A stretch of DNA of 7,927 nt from Alphaproteobacteria bacterium (GTDB lineage Bacteria > Pseudomonadota > Alphaproteobacteria > Micavibrionales > UBA1664), in assembly GCA_030427215.1 (NCBI GenBank), contig JAUHXB010000049.1, forward strand, positions 1 to 7,927, given 5' to 3'. Shown here piece by piece: positions 1 through 6,157 of the stretch. A model generated the notes under the pieces. That model did not search any database and was not told where the DNA came from. It was given only the letters and a program-made list of their open reading frames with translations. The position numbers and the translations under genes are program-made. Position 1 is the stretch's first letter. The number at the start of each line of letters is the position of its first letter.

Positions 1-971
1 AATGGGGTGGATATAGGTGCTGGTGATTTCTGTTGATTTGGTAGTGTTGCAACAGTAACGTCTCTTACTTGAAAGCTAAGTGAAGCTGCGCCAAAAGCAA
101 CTGTGCAATTAAGAACAAAGCTTGCAATGTCCACAACTATATTTTTTAGTTTTTGCCATCGTAAACGCGATTCTGTCTCTTCAATAATTATTTGCGCTTT
201 TGTTTTTTCAGGAATGTCTATCAACAATTCATGCCATTGAGATCTTATTTCTTCCATAACATCACTGTCAATTTTAAGAGCCTGCTCAAGCCTCCCTGAT
301 TCTAAATGGCATCGTATTTCTGCTATTAATTCAGGAATTTGGCTATCAGGATCATTTTGTGATTTTTGAGAACAATGCACACTACGATGTCCACACATTA
401 AATCTTCAACTATTTGTAGTTTAGGCATCCCCACGTTTTCTAAATAATCTTGGAGCGTGCCTTTATCTATATGATTAATTAATTCATTTTTTATAAAAGT
501 GACACAGGATGATATGGCAATTTTTCTACTCAGAGTCTTCTGATAGGGAAGCTGTTCTTTATTTAAGGTAGGAAAATCATCATTTGCTGGGAGTGTCGAA
601 GATTCACTTTTGTTTATTGAAAACCATATTGCGATCGAACTAACACTGCCAAAAAAACATGTTTTTAAAGCAGGGCCAATACCGCTATTGATACCGCTAT
701 ATGCTGCAAATCCGAAGGAGCCCAGCAATCCAAACGTTAAAACCAGGCTACCAATGCTATCTCTATCACCCACAGACGATGGCTGTAAATAAGAAGAATC
801 TCTATTTATAGAACTATTTTGACCAGAGTGTGGATCTTTTCCTGAAAAAAACCGGCCACTTTGAAATGCTGTATAATTTCCATAGATAGGAGAAATAGAG
901 CCATTTGCACCTAATTGTTGATCGATGAAAGCCTCATTTTGCCTTCTATGTTTATCCCTGACTGAATCCAT
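1..971 (-). CDS. Unrecognised membrane protein, C-terminus cut by window edge
   Basis: The frame is open from an ATG at 971 to the left edge, 323 codons without a stop, so the 3' end lies outside the window. I do not recognise the family. Residues 1-70 are hydrophilic. Two hydrophobic, glycine-rich segments follow (about 73-94 and 102-119), joined by a short loop, suggesting a membrane hairpin. Residues about 145-275 are soluble-looking and largely helical, and contain a Cys/His cluster CGHRSVHC (193-200) with C221-H222 further on, a possible but unproven metal site. A third hydrophobic segment spans about 278-300 and a Pro/Ser-rich tail follows. The gene starts 48 nt after the thiolase stop and has its own promoter-like sequence. 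No Shine-Dalgarno is visible before the ATG. It is more AT-rich than the thiolase. Reality of the gene is supported by length, a continuous frame and promoter placement; function is unknown. Confidence 0.75.
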   Translation of the reverse strand, partial: MDSVRDKHRRQNEAFIDQQLGANGSISPIYGNYTAFQSGRFFSGKDPHSGQNSSINRDSSYLQPSSVGDRDSIGSLVLTFGLLGSFGFAAYSGINSGIGPALKTCFFGSVSSIAIWFSINKSESSTLPANDDFPTLNKEQLPYQKTLSRKIAISSCVTFIKNELINHIDKGTLQDYLENVGMPKLQIVEDLMCGHRSVHCSQKSQNDPDSQIPELIAEIRCHLESGRLEQALKIDSDVMEEIRSQWHELLIDIPEKTKAQIIIEETESRLRWQKLKNIVVDIASFVLNCTVAFGAASLSFQVRDVTVATLPNQQKSPAPISTP

Positions 972-979
972 AATTTATT

Positions 980-1008
980 TTATTACATAACTTGGATAAA
1001 TCTGTCAA
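980..1008 (-). promoter_or_regulatory. Sigma70-like promoter for the left-edge membrane protein gene
   Basis: On the minus strand TTGACA (1003-1008) matches the -35 consensus exactly. It is followed by a 17-nt spacer and TAATAA (980-985) as the -10, which is only a 3 of 6 match. An alternative -10, TAAAAT at 977-982, matches better but needs a 20-nt spacer. Transcription would begin near 970-974, almost at the ATG at 971, leaving no room for a ribosome binding site. The call rests on sequence match only. Confidence 0.5.
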
Positions 1009-1019
1009 TAATTTTAGCC

Positions 1020-2150
1020 TTAAATCTTCTCCAACACTGTCGCGACGCCTTGTCCGCCGCCGATGCACATGGTGGCGAGGCCGTATTTCGCGCCTTCGCG
1101 GTTCATGAGGGAGGCCAGTTTACCCGTGATCCGTGCGCCCGATGCGCCCAATGGGTGTCCAAGGGCAATCGCCCCGCCGTCCAAATTAACGCGGGACATA
1201 TCATCCACGCCTAATTCTTTCAAAACGGACATGCCTTGTGCGGCAAAAGCCTCGTTCAATTCGATAATGTCGATATCGGCCATGGTTAGGCCTGCGCGCT
1301 CTAACGCTTTTTGCGTAGCTGGCACTGGGCCAATGCCCATAATGTCCGCGCCACATCCCGCCGTTGCAACGGATTTGATGCGCGCCAATTTCGGCAGGCC
1401 GTGTTTTTCGGCGTAGTCTTCGGTCGCAACCAATAATGCCGCGGCGCCATCGGTCAATGGTGATGATGTTCCTGCGGTCACTGATCCATTTTCATCGAAC
1501 GCTAATTTCAACCCTGCAAATCCATCCAATGATGCATCGTGACGAATACATCCGTCTTCGGCAACGTCACCGACACCAACAATTTCATCGTCAAATTTCC
1601 CTGTGGACACAGCTTCAGAGGCTTTATGATGAGAGGCCAGCGCAAATTTTTCTTGGTCTTCGCGTGAAATATCATATTTTTTGGCCAAATTTTCCGCCGT
1701 GATTCCCATGGAAATATATGCATGCGCATTCACATCCATCATGGCGGGGTTTGGCATGGGGTTAAAACCACCCATTGGAATGCGCGTCATGGATTCCACA
1801 CCTGCGGCGATATACACATCGCCCGCGCCCATTTGCATGTAACCCGCCGCCATATGCATGGTTGTCATGGATGATCCACAAAAACGATTAACGGTCGCAC
1901 CCGCAACGGAATCAGGAAGGGCGCATAATTGTCCAACAATTTTTCCAAGGTTAAACCCTTGTTCCGCCTCTGGAAAAGCACAACCCATCAGCAAATCTTC
2001 GATATCATCCGTATTCACGCCTGTTTCGGATATCAGCGCCTTAATCACCGTGGCCGCCATGTCATCAGGGCGAATTTTTGCCAATGCGCCTTTATTCGCA
2101 AAGTGAAAGGGAGAGCGTTTGTAACCGCAGATAACAATATTTTTGTTCAT
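1020..2150 (-). CDS. fadA: Acetyl-CoA C-acyltransferase (3-ketoacyl-CoA thiolase, FadA-like)
   Basis: This 376-residue enzyme would carry out the last step of fatty-acid beta-oxidation in the cytoplasm, cleaving 3-ketoacyl-CoA with CoA to acetyl-CoA and a shortened acyl-CoA. The thiolase landmarks are present: nucleophilic Cys91 in VNRFCGSSM, NEAF at 299-302, His332 in GGAIALGHPLGASGAR, and the second catalytic Cys362 in CIGGGQG. The stretch TAGTSSPLTDGAAA resembles degradative FadA rather than biosynthetic PhaA, though substrate range cannot be read from sequence. Length is slightly under the usual 385-400. The start at 2150 is chosen over an in-frame GTG at 2258 because AAAGGA lies 9 nt upstream and the product then begins MNKNIVICGYKRSPF, as thiolases do; the longer form would run through a terminator. 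No fadB partner is adjacent. G+C content is higher than in the flanking genes. Confidence 0.93.
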   Translation of the reverse strand: MNKNIVICGYKRSPFHFANKGALAKIRPDDMAATVIKALISETGVNTDDIEDLLMGCAFPEAEQGFNLGKIVGQLCALPDSVAGATVNRFCGSSMTTMHMAAGYMQMGAGDVYIAAGVESMTRIPMGGFNPMPNPAMMDVNAHAYISMGITAENLAKKYDISREDQEKFALASHHKASEAVSTGKFDDEIVGVGDVAEDGCIRHDASLDGFAGLKLAFDENGSVTAGTSSPLTDGAAALLVATEDYAEKHGLPKLARIKSVATAGCGADIMGIGPVPATQKALERAGLTMADIDIIELNEAFAAQGMSVLKELGVDDMSRVNLDGGAIALGHPLGASGARITGKLASLMNREGAKYGLATMCIGGGQGVATVLEKI

Positions 2151-2159
2151 GAACGTGGT

Positions 2160-2165
2160 TCCTTT
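2160..2165 (-). promoter_or_regulatory. Ribosome binding site of the thiolase gene
   Basis: AAAGGA on the minus strand sits 9 nt before the ATG at 2150. It decides the start, since the upstream in-frame GTG at 2258 lies inside the terminator stem and has no comparable site. Confidence 0.7.
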
Positions 2166-2172
2166 AAATTTT

Positions 2173-2190
2173 TTACATGTATAAGTGTAA
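2173..2190 (-). promoter_or_regulatory. Imperfect inverted repeat upstream of thiolase, possible operator
   Basis: TTACA and TGTAA form 5-bp arms separated by 8 nt, about 23-40 nt before the thiolase ATG. The repeat overlaps TATACA (2178-2183, minus strand), a possible -10 with no good -35 at standard spacing. This arrangement would suit a repressor site at the promoter, but 5-bp arms in AT-rich DNA are weak evidence and the regulator is unknown. Confidence 0.2.
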
Positions 2191-2229
2191 TTGAACTCCA
2201 TAGAAGTGAAAAGAGTGTTAAGACCATAA

Positions 2230-2268
2230 AAAAATCCCCATGGCTCTATTAAAACCACGGGGATTTTT
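2230..2268 (-). terminator. Rho-independent terminator closing the pil operon
   Basis: Two 14-base arms (2230-2243 and 2255-2268) pair over 13 positions with one A-C mismatch (2240 with 2258) around an 11-nt loop. The stem has a GGGG/CCCC core and ends in a run of seven T on the minus strand (2228-2234). It lies about 20 nt after the pilS stop, so it should end the pil transcript before the thiolase. The A/T-rich flanks are symmetric enough that it could also act on the plus strand, but no plus-strand gene reaches it. Confidence 0.9.
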
Positions 2269-2287
2269 CATTTAACTTCTGTTTTTC

Positions 2288-2812
2288 TTAGAAAAATGTC
2301 CAGACCATGTCGTTTTCATCATCACATGCCGTATCCAATTCCGTCACCTCAATGATACCATCATCATCAGTATCAGCATCGGTCGTACCAACGGCAAGAT
2401 TTTCAAAATCAGGGTCGCTCATACCATAAAGCTGTCCCAATTTTACACATGCGGCCTTTGGCATACCGGCATACGTCATAGTAAATGTCCCACCGGCGCC
2501 CTCTAAAGTAACATTTCCATTAAATGGGTGAGTGATGTCCGTTCCCCGAACATTAGAAGACGGCACAACATCAGCATTAATGAGGATAGGCGTTAAGTCT
2601 GTTCCACTTGGGTAGGTTCCTTCACCTTGGAATAGACGCTGTGTCTCTTGTTTTAAAACGTTCAACAAACGCGTTGAGTCATTAATTTTAGAGTTATTTG
2701 TCACGTTTTGATAAACGGCCAAACCAGACAGTAATAAAACTGCCCCAACAGCCACAACAAGTAATAGTTCCAAAAGGGAAAACCCTTTATTATTTAATTT
2801 CATTTTTTTCAT
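2288..2812 (-). CDS. pilS: Type IV major prepilin, PilS-like
   Basis: A 174-residue prepilin. The leader MKKMKLNNKG is followed by the prepilin-peptidase site G10/F11, with Glu15 at +5 of the mature protein and a hydrophobic stretch to about residue 34 that serves as membrane anchor and filament core. The globular part has two cysteines, C122 and C163, probably a C-terminal disulfide as in other type IV pilins. Between them, residues 147-158 (DTDDDGIIEVTE) fit an EF-hand calcium loop, and further acidic residues follow to D168. As the last gene of a pilN-O-P-Q-R-S block it is taken as the major pilin. The leader is short and mature residue 1 is Phe, more like type IVa pilins or pseudopilins. 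The ATG at 2812 is preferred over Met4 because AAAGGAG lies 7 nt before it. Pilin identity is firm; the subtype assignment rests on context. Confidence 0.93.
   Translation of the reverse strand: MKKMKLNNKGFSLLELLLVVAVGAVLLLSGLAVYQNVTNNSKINDSTRLLNVLKQETQRLFQGEGTYPSGTDLTPILINADVVPSSNVRGTDITHPFNGNVTLEGAGGTFTMTYAGMPKAACVKLGQLYGMSDPDFENLAVGTTDADTDDDGIIEVTELDTACDDENDMVWTFF
2339..2374 (-). other. EF-hand-like calcium loop coding segment within pilS
   Basis: These twelve codons give D147-T-D149-D-D151-G152-I-I154-E-V-T-E158, matching the loop pattern D-x-D-x-D-G-x-[ILV]-x-x-x-E at every defining position. It lies inside the region bounded by C122 and C163, the part of type IV pilins usually exposed on the fibre surface. 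Calcium binding is inferred from the motif only. Confidence 0.6.
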
Positions 2813-2819
2813 TTTATAT

Positions 2820-2826
2820 CTCCTTT
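2820..2826 (-). promoter_or_regulatory. Strong ribosome binding site of pilS
   Basis: AAAGGAG lies 7 nt before the ATG at 2812. It is the strongest Shine-Dalgarno in the operon, in keeping with the need for far more pilin than assembly proteins, and it selects the first Met over Met4. Confidence 0.75.
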
Positions 2827-2844
2827 AAAAAATATAGTTAAATT

Positions 2845-3906
2845 TTACCTACTCTGAATTTGGTCAAATATATCATAGAACGCCACAATGAGACACCCTA
2901 TGACAGAGGCAATAAGCATCAAAATAATGATGTTTACCACCTTCATCGTGACATTCACTCTTTCAACAAGTGATTCAACCCATGATTTTGTAATCCAAAT
3001 CAAATTTTTATCGAACCCTTTTAGGGTAGCATATATTTGTAAATCACTGATAATTTCTTCATCAGGAAATTTATACCCCGTATTTTTTAAGGCTTCCCCC
3101 AAATTTTGACCCGAAATAATATATCGGCTCACCGCGTGTATTCTTTGTCTCAGATAAGGATCCGACTGTTTCGCAATACGGTTCAGAGAGAGATCGTCCA
3201 GTTTCACTCCTGAACTCATCATTGATGAAATCGCCAGCAAGAAAGATGACCCTTGCCACATTTTATAGAGGCTCCAAGGAACAAATTGATCAAAAAATAC
3301 GCGTGATTTTGATGTCCATCGTGGCAATGAATATATAATTAACACAATAAATAACAATAATACAAAAAATATACCTGCCGAATAATTACGAATAAATTCC
3401 GAAACCTTTGCAACAGTATAAGATATACCCTGCCATTCAGACACTGGGATAATTTCTTCAAAGGTTGGAATAATATTATAGGCCGCCAATAACATCGCAC
3501 CAATGAGCATTGCAAATAACAACATAGGATATGCGGTTGCACCAATAATGGCTTTTTTGATCCGTGATTGTTGTGCAATAGATTCAGCCGTATTTTGAAG
3601 GGCCTCCACCAACTTCCCGGAATTGGCCCCGGTTTCAAGTAAAATAGCCTCTGAACTTGGCACATAAGGCGCCATACACTCCCCAAAGTTTTGGCCATTA
3701 ATGATATTATTATACCAGCGTCTATAGAGTGATGGCATGATGGAGGTGCTGCCACCACGCGATAAATTTTCAATTTGTTTTATTGCATTATCTAACGATA
3801 CACCGTTTCCAAGAAGCTGAACCAATTTCATGTAAAATTTATAGCGTTGGTCAGAGCCAAACTCAAATTTTACGGCAAGTTTAAATAAGCCAGAGGGAAG
3901 AGCCAT
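2845..3906 (-). CDS. pilR: Type IV pilus inner-membrane platform protein, PilR-like (GspF family)
   Basis: A 353-residue protein of the GspF/PilC/TadC platform family, which sits in the inner membrane and couples the assembly ATPase to insertion of pilin into the fibre. Two repeated cytoplasmic T2SSF domains are visible (about 25-148 and 218-340). Each has the family pattern of an amphipathic helical bundle with Gly-Glu turns, such as GQNFGE (71-76) and GQNLGE (266-271). Membrane segments are at about 126-147, 177-195 and 323-344. ETGANSGKL (91-99) is the typical conserved stretch of domain 1. The ATG lies 3 nt after the pilQ stop; its ribosome binding site AGAGGA is embedded in the last codons of pilQ, so translation is probably coupled. 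The position between ATPase and pilin matches R64 pilR. Confidence 0.92.
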   Translation of the reverse strand: MALPSGLFKLAVKFEFGSDQRYKFYMKLVQLLGNGVSLDNAIKQIENLSRGGSTSIMPSLYRRWYNNIINGQNFGECMAPYVPSSEAILLETGANSGKLVEALQNTAESIAQQSRIKKAIIGATAYPMLLFAMLIGAMLLAAYNIIPTFEEIIPVSEWQGISYTVAKVSEFIRNYSAGIFFVLLLFIVLIIYSLPRWTSKSRVFFDQFVPWSLYKMWQGSSFLLAISSMMSSGVKLDDLSLNRIAKQSDPYLRQRIHAVSRYIISGQNLGEALKNTGYKFPDEEIISDLQIYATLKGFDKNLIWITKSWVESLVERVNVTMKVVNIIILMLIASVIGCLIVAFYDIFDQIQSR

Positions 3907-3909
3907 GCT

Positions 3910-5469
3910 TTATTCTGATCCTCTCTGAGGAGGGATAAGCGGGCCAATAATTCTTTCAGCATCCACTGGATCGACATCCCCAATCTTGACACGATCAATC
4001 ATATGTTCCATCAAATTTCGGCCATTTAATTCGGTCAACCAGTATTTTTCGGCCCCAACTTTGTCATCATTCCTGATGAGCTCCATAAATTTAGCATCTG
4101 GAATAATAATCTCTGCAATAACGGACCGCCCTTTATATCCATTGCCTTCACCACATGTCGCACACCCTTCAGGATTGCGCTTACGCAAAATCTCGATTGG
4201 AATGTCCAAATTATCGAGGCGGCCAGTTAGGCCAAAGCTTAAATCATGCTCCTCCAAATTTAAGCAACATTTTGGACAAAGAACGCGAATCAAACGCTGT
4301 GAAATTAGCCCTGTTAATAAGTCAGGATCAGACAGTTTAAAATCTTCAACACCCAAATCACGCAAACGAAATGGGATGGTCAAAGCGTCATTGGCGTGTA
4401 ATGTTGTCCAAACTTGGTGACCTGTCATAGATGCCTCGAAAGCCAGACTAGCCGATGCTGCGTCACGAACCTCACCAATCATAATACGATCAGGGTTTGA
4501 ACGCATGGATGCTGAAATTGCCTTTGTGAAAGCGGCCGCGCGCTCTTCCGCCGTTGATGCGTTTGTAACCGGCATTTGAACCGCTCCAGGGATCGGATAT
4601 TCGGGCGGGTCTTCAACAGTATAAAAAGCGATATTATATTTATGTTCTTGCAAAATCGAAATGATATTGCGTTGAAGAGTCGTTGATTTACCGTGACCTG
4701 TTGGCCCGGCAACAACATTAATGCCATATGGTTTTTGTCTTAAAAATTCAAAATCTTCTAATTGTTCTGCCGTAAAACCGAGAGCCGTCACGTCCCCAGC
4801 TGTCTTTTCATCAGTGTTATACAAAAGACGAATAATCATCGCCCGCCCGTCATAAACGGTTGGATTAAATTGCAAACGCAGTGAAATCACATTTGGCGGT
4901 AGTTGCAGATCTTTACGGTTTGAAACACGCGCCCCTTGATATTCATAGGGTTGGTAGTTTACATCCGACGCATCCGCCATTGTAAACGCCGCTGCGCAAA
5001 AGCTGTGGCCATATTCCGGCGGCCATTCCGCCACATGTTCCATCGATCCATCAATACGCGCACGAACGATACAGCTTTGTTCATAAACAACAACGTGAAT
5101 ATCAGAGGCATGCCTTTTAGACATCTCACCAACAAGCTGGATAACCTCTCTGCGCATTTTGGCATCATCATTTTTGCCACGAAAATGAAGCATGTCTTCG
5201 GATATGCCATAACAGGCCTGCACCTTATTGATATCAGCCAAATGAATCTTGGGGCTTGGATAATCAAAAAGCTTGATTTCTGCAATAAGACTTAAAACCT
5301 TTGGATTATTTTGGTGTGATTTGGAAACAATCAAACGACCATCAGAATAATAAGCCGCAATGTTGCGAAGCTCACCCCCACGATCAAGTGGCCCGCCCTC
5401 TGCCGTCAATGGAATATCTTTATTCCATCGGCTTAGATCTTCTGTTTTTCGTTTTGACGTTTGAAACAT
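3910..5469 (-). CDS. pilQ: Type IV pilus assembly ATPase, PilQ-like (GspE/VirB11 superfamily)
   Basis: A 519-residue cytoplasmic hexameric ATPase that would power pilus extension. The N-terminal domain includes ASDIHV (121-126), the motif seen before the ATPase core in GspE/PilB proteins. The core has Walker A GPTGHGKS (255-262), the Asp box VEDPPEY (285-291), Walker B IMIGEVRD (329-336) with Glu333, and the His box TGHQVWTTLHAND (349-361). A tetracysteine zinc motif follows, CPKCC (398-402) and CATC (436-439), a mark of GspE/PilB-type extension ATPases and generally absent from PilT retraction ATPases. Walker A has His where Ser is common. The gene starts 13 nt after pilP; the only purine-rich sequence before the ATG is AAGAG, almost touching it, so initiation may depend on coupling to pilP. 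No retraction ATPase gene is seen in the window. Confidence 0.95.
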   Translation of the reverse strand: MFQTSKRKTEDLSRWNKDIPLTAEGGPLDRGGELRNIAAYYSDGRLIVSKSHQNNPKVLSLIAEIKLFDYPSPKIHLADINKVQACYGISEDMLHFRGKNDDAKMRREVIQLVGEMSKRHASDIHVVVYEQSCIVRARIDGSMEHVAEWPPEYGHSFCAAAFTMADASDVNYQPYEYQGARVSNRKDLQLPPNVISLRLQFNPTVYDGRAMIIRLLYNTDEKTAGDVTALGFTAEQLEDFEFLRQKPYGINVVAGPTGHGKSTTLQRNIISILQEHKYNIAFYTVEDPPEYPIPGAVQMPVTNASTAEERAAAFTKAISASMRSNPDRIMIGEVRDAASASLAFEASMTGHQVWTTLHANDALTIPFRLRDLGVEDFKLSDPDLLTGLISQRLIRVLCPKCCLNLEEHDLSFGLTGRLDNLDIPIEILRKRNPEGCATCGEGNGYKGRSVIAEIIIPDAKFMELIRNDDKVGAEKYWLTELNGRNLMEHMIDRVKIGDVDPVDAERIIGPLIPPQRGSE

Positions 5470-5482
5470 ACTCTTATGCCCG

Positions 5483-6157
5483 TTAGTTTAACCATCTCAG
5501 GTTAACATTTTGTTTATCTTTTATAATAACTACAGATGTCGGTTGGATTTCTTTTACTTTTAAAGAGCTATTGGGTAGGGTTTCACCTGCCTTAACTTTT
5601 ACAACATCTTGATTTGTATTAAATAAGGTTGCAACCAAGCCGCCTGCACTACCCGATATATCCTTAATTCGCCACTCATTTTGCTGTACAAATGATGGCA
5701 TACCCTCGGACGGATTATTGTCTGCTGATTGTGTGTTTGTCATGGGCGTGTCATAGGCGAAACTCTGCGCAAACATATCTTGAATTTCCTTTAAATCTAT
5801 TTCAGGAAATGATGTCGCCGCCATCTCACTGATCGCAGAATCAAGCGTATCAATATTTTCAACAGTTAAATCATTCAAACGTTGCAAAAGCTGCGCTCTT
5901 TGAACGCACAATGTGTAACGCGTGATATCCGATTGGATTTTTGATAAATCATCTGGCGTGTTTTGCATTGCCGATTTTGGTTCGGGGCATAAATCTTTTG
6001 GAATTTCAACATCCGCCATCCAATCTGCGCCCTCTTCCGTCATGGCAGGTAACGATTCATCCGCCAAGCCATCTTGCGCCGAAATTGAATGAGACACCGC
6101 CATACACAATGAAAAAATTATCATCATTAGGAACTTATGGTGAAAAATTTTAAGCAT
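5483..6157 (-). CDS. pilP: Type IV pilus biogenesis protein PilP-like, periplasmic
   Basis: A 224-residue exported protein. Residues 1-27 look like a Sec signal peptide: basic start, hydrophobic core about 10-21, probable cleavage after SISA27. The hydrophobic core could instead remain as an N-terminal anchor. Two cysteines (C57, C84) flank a helical segment and may form a disulfide. The C-terminal 60 residues (about 162-223), starting WRIKDISG and running through VVKVKAGETLPNSSLKVKEI, have the small beta-domain pattern of GspC/PilP homology regions that bind the secretin N-domains. The family role is to link the inner-membrane platform to the secretin. The ATG overlaps the end of pilO by 8 nt; AAGGA 7 nt upstream lies inside pilO, indicating coupled translation. 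Identification rests on the C-terminal domain and on position between pilO and pilQ. Confidence 0.85.
   Translation of the reverse strand: MLKIFHHKFLMMIIFSLCMAVSHSISAQDGLADESLPAMTEEGADWMADVEIPKDLCPEPKSAMQNTPDDLSKIQSDITRYTLCVQRAQLLQRLNDLTVENIDTLDSAISEMAATSFPEIDLKEIQDMFAQSFAYDTPMTNTQSADNNPSEGMPSFVQQNEWRIKDISGSAGGLVATLFNTNQDVVKVKAGETLPNSSLKVKEIQPTSVVIIKDKQNVNLRWLN

Noticed and set aside
610..792. 60-residue plus-strand frame opposite the left-edge gene
   Set aside because: It lies fully inside the longer minus-strand frame with promoter support and has no features of its own.
1063..1416. Plus-strand frame opposite the thiolase
   Set aside because: Antisense shadow of a catalytic-domain gene, with no ribosome binding site or recognisable domain.
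2151..2258. N-terminal extension of the thiolase from an in-frame GTG at 2258
   Set aside because: The 36 extra residues are unlike any thiolase start, run through the terminator hairpin, and the downstream ATG has a proper ribosome binding site.
2836..2867. Separate promoter for pilS inside the end of pilR (TTGACC at 2862-2867 with TAAAAT 14 nt downstream; TATATT further on)
   Set aside because: The 14-nt spacer is too short, TATATT lacks a -35, and transcription from it would start at the ribosome binding site.
3339..3773. 144-residue minus-strand frame overlapping pilR
   Set aside because: It is an out-of-frame shadow of pilR; the pilR frame has clear domains and membrane segments over the same bases.
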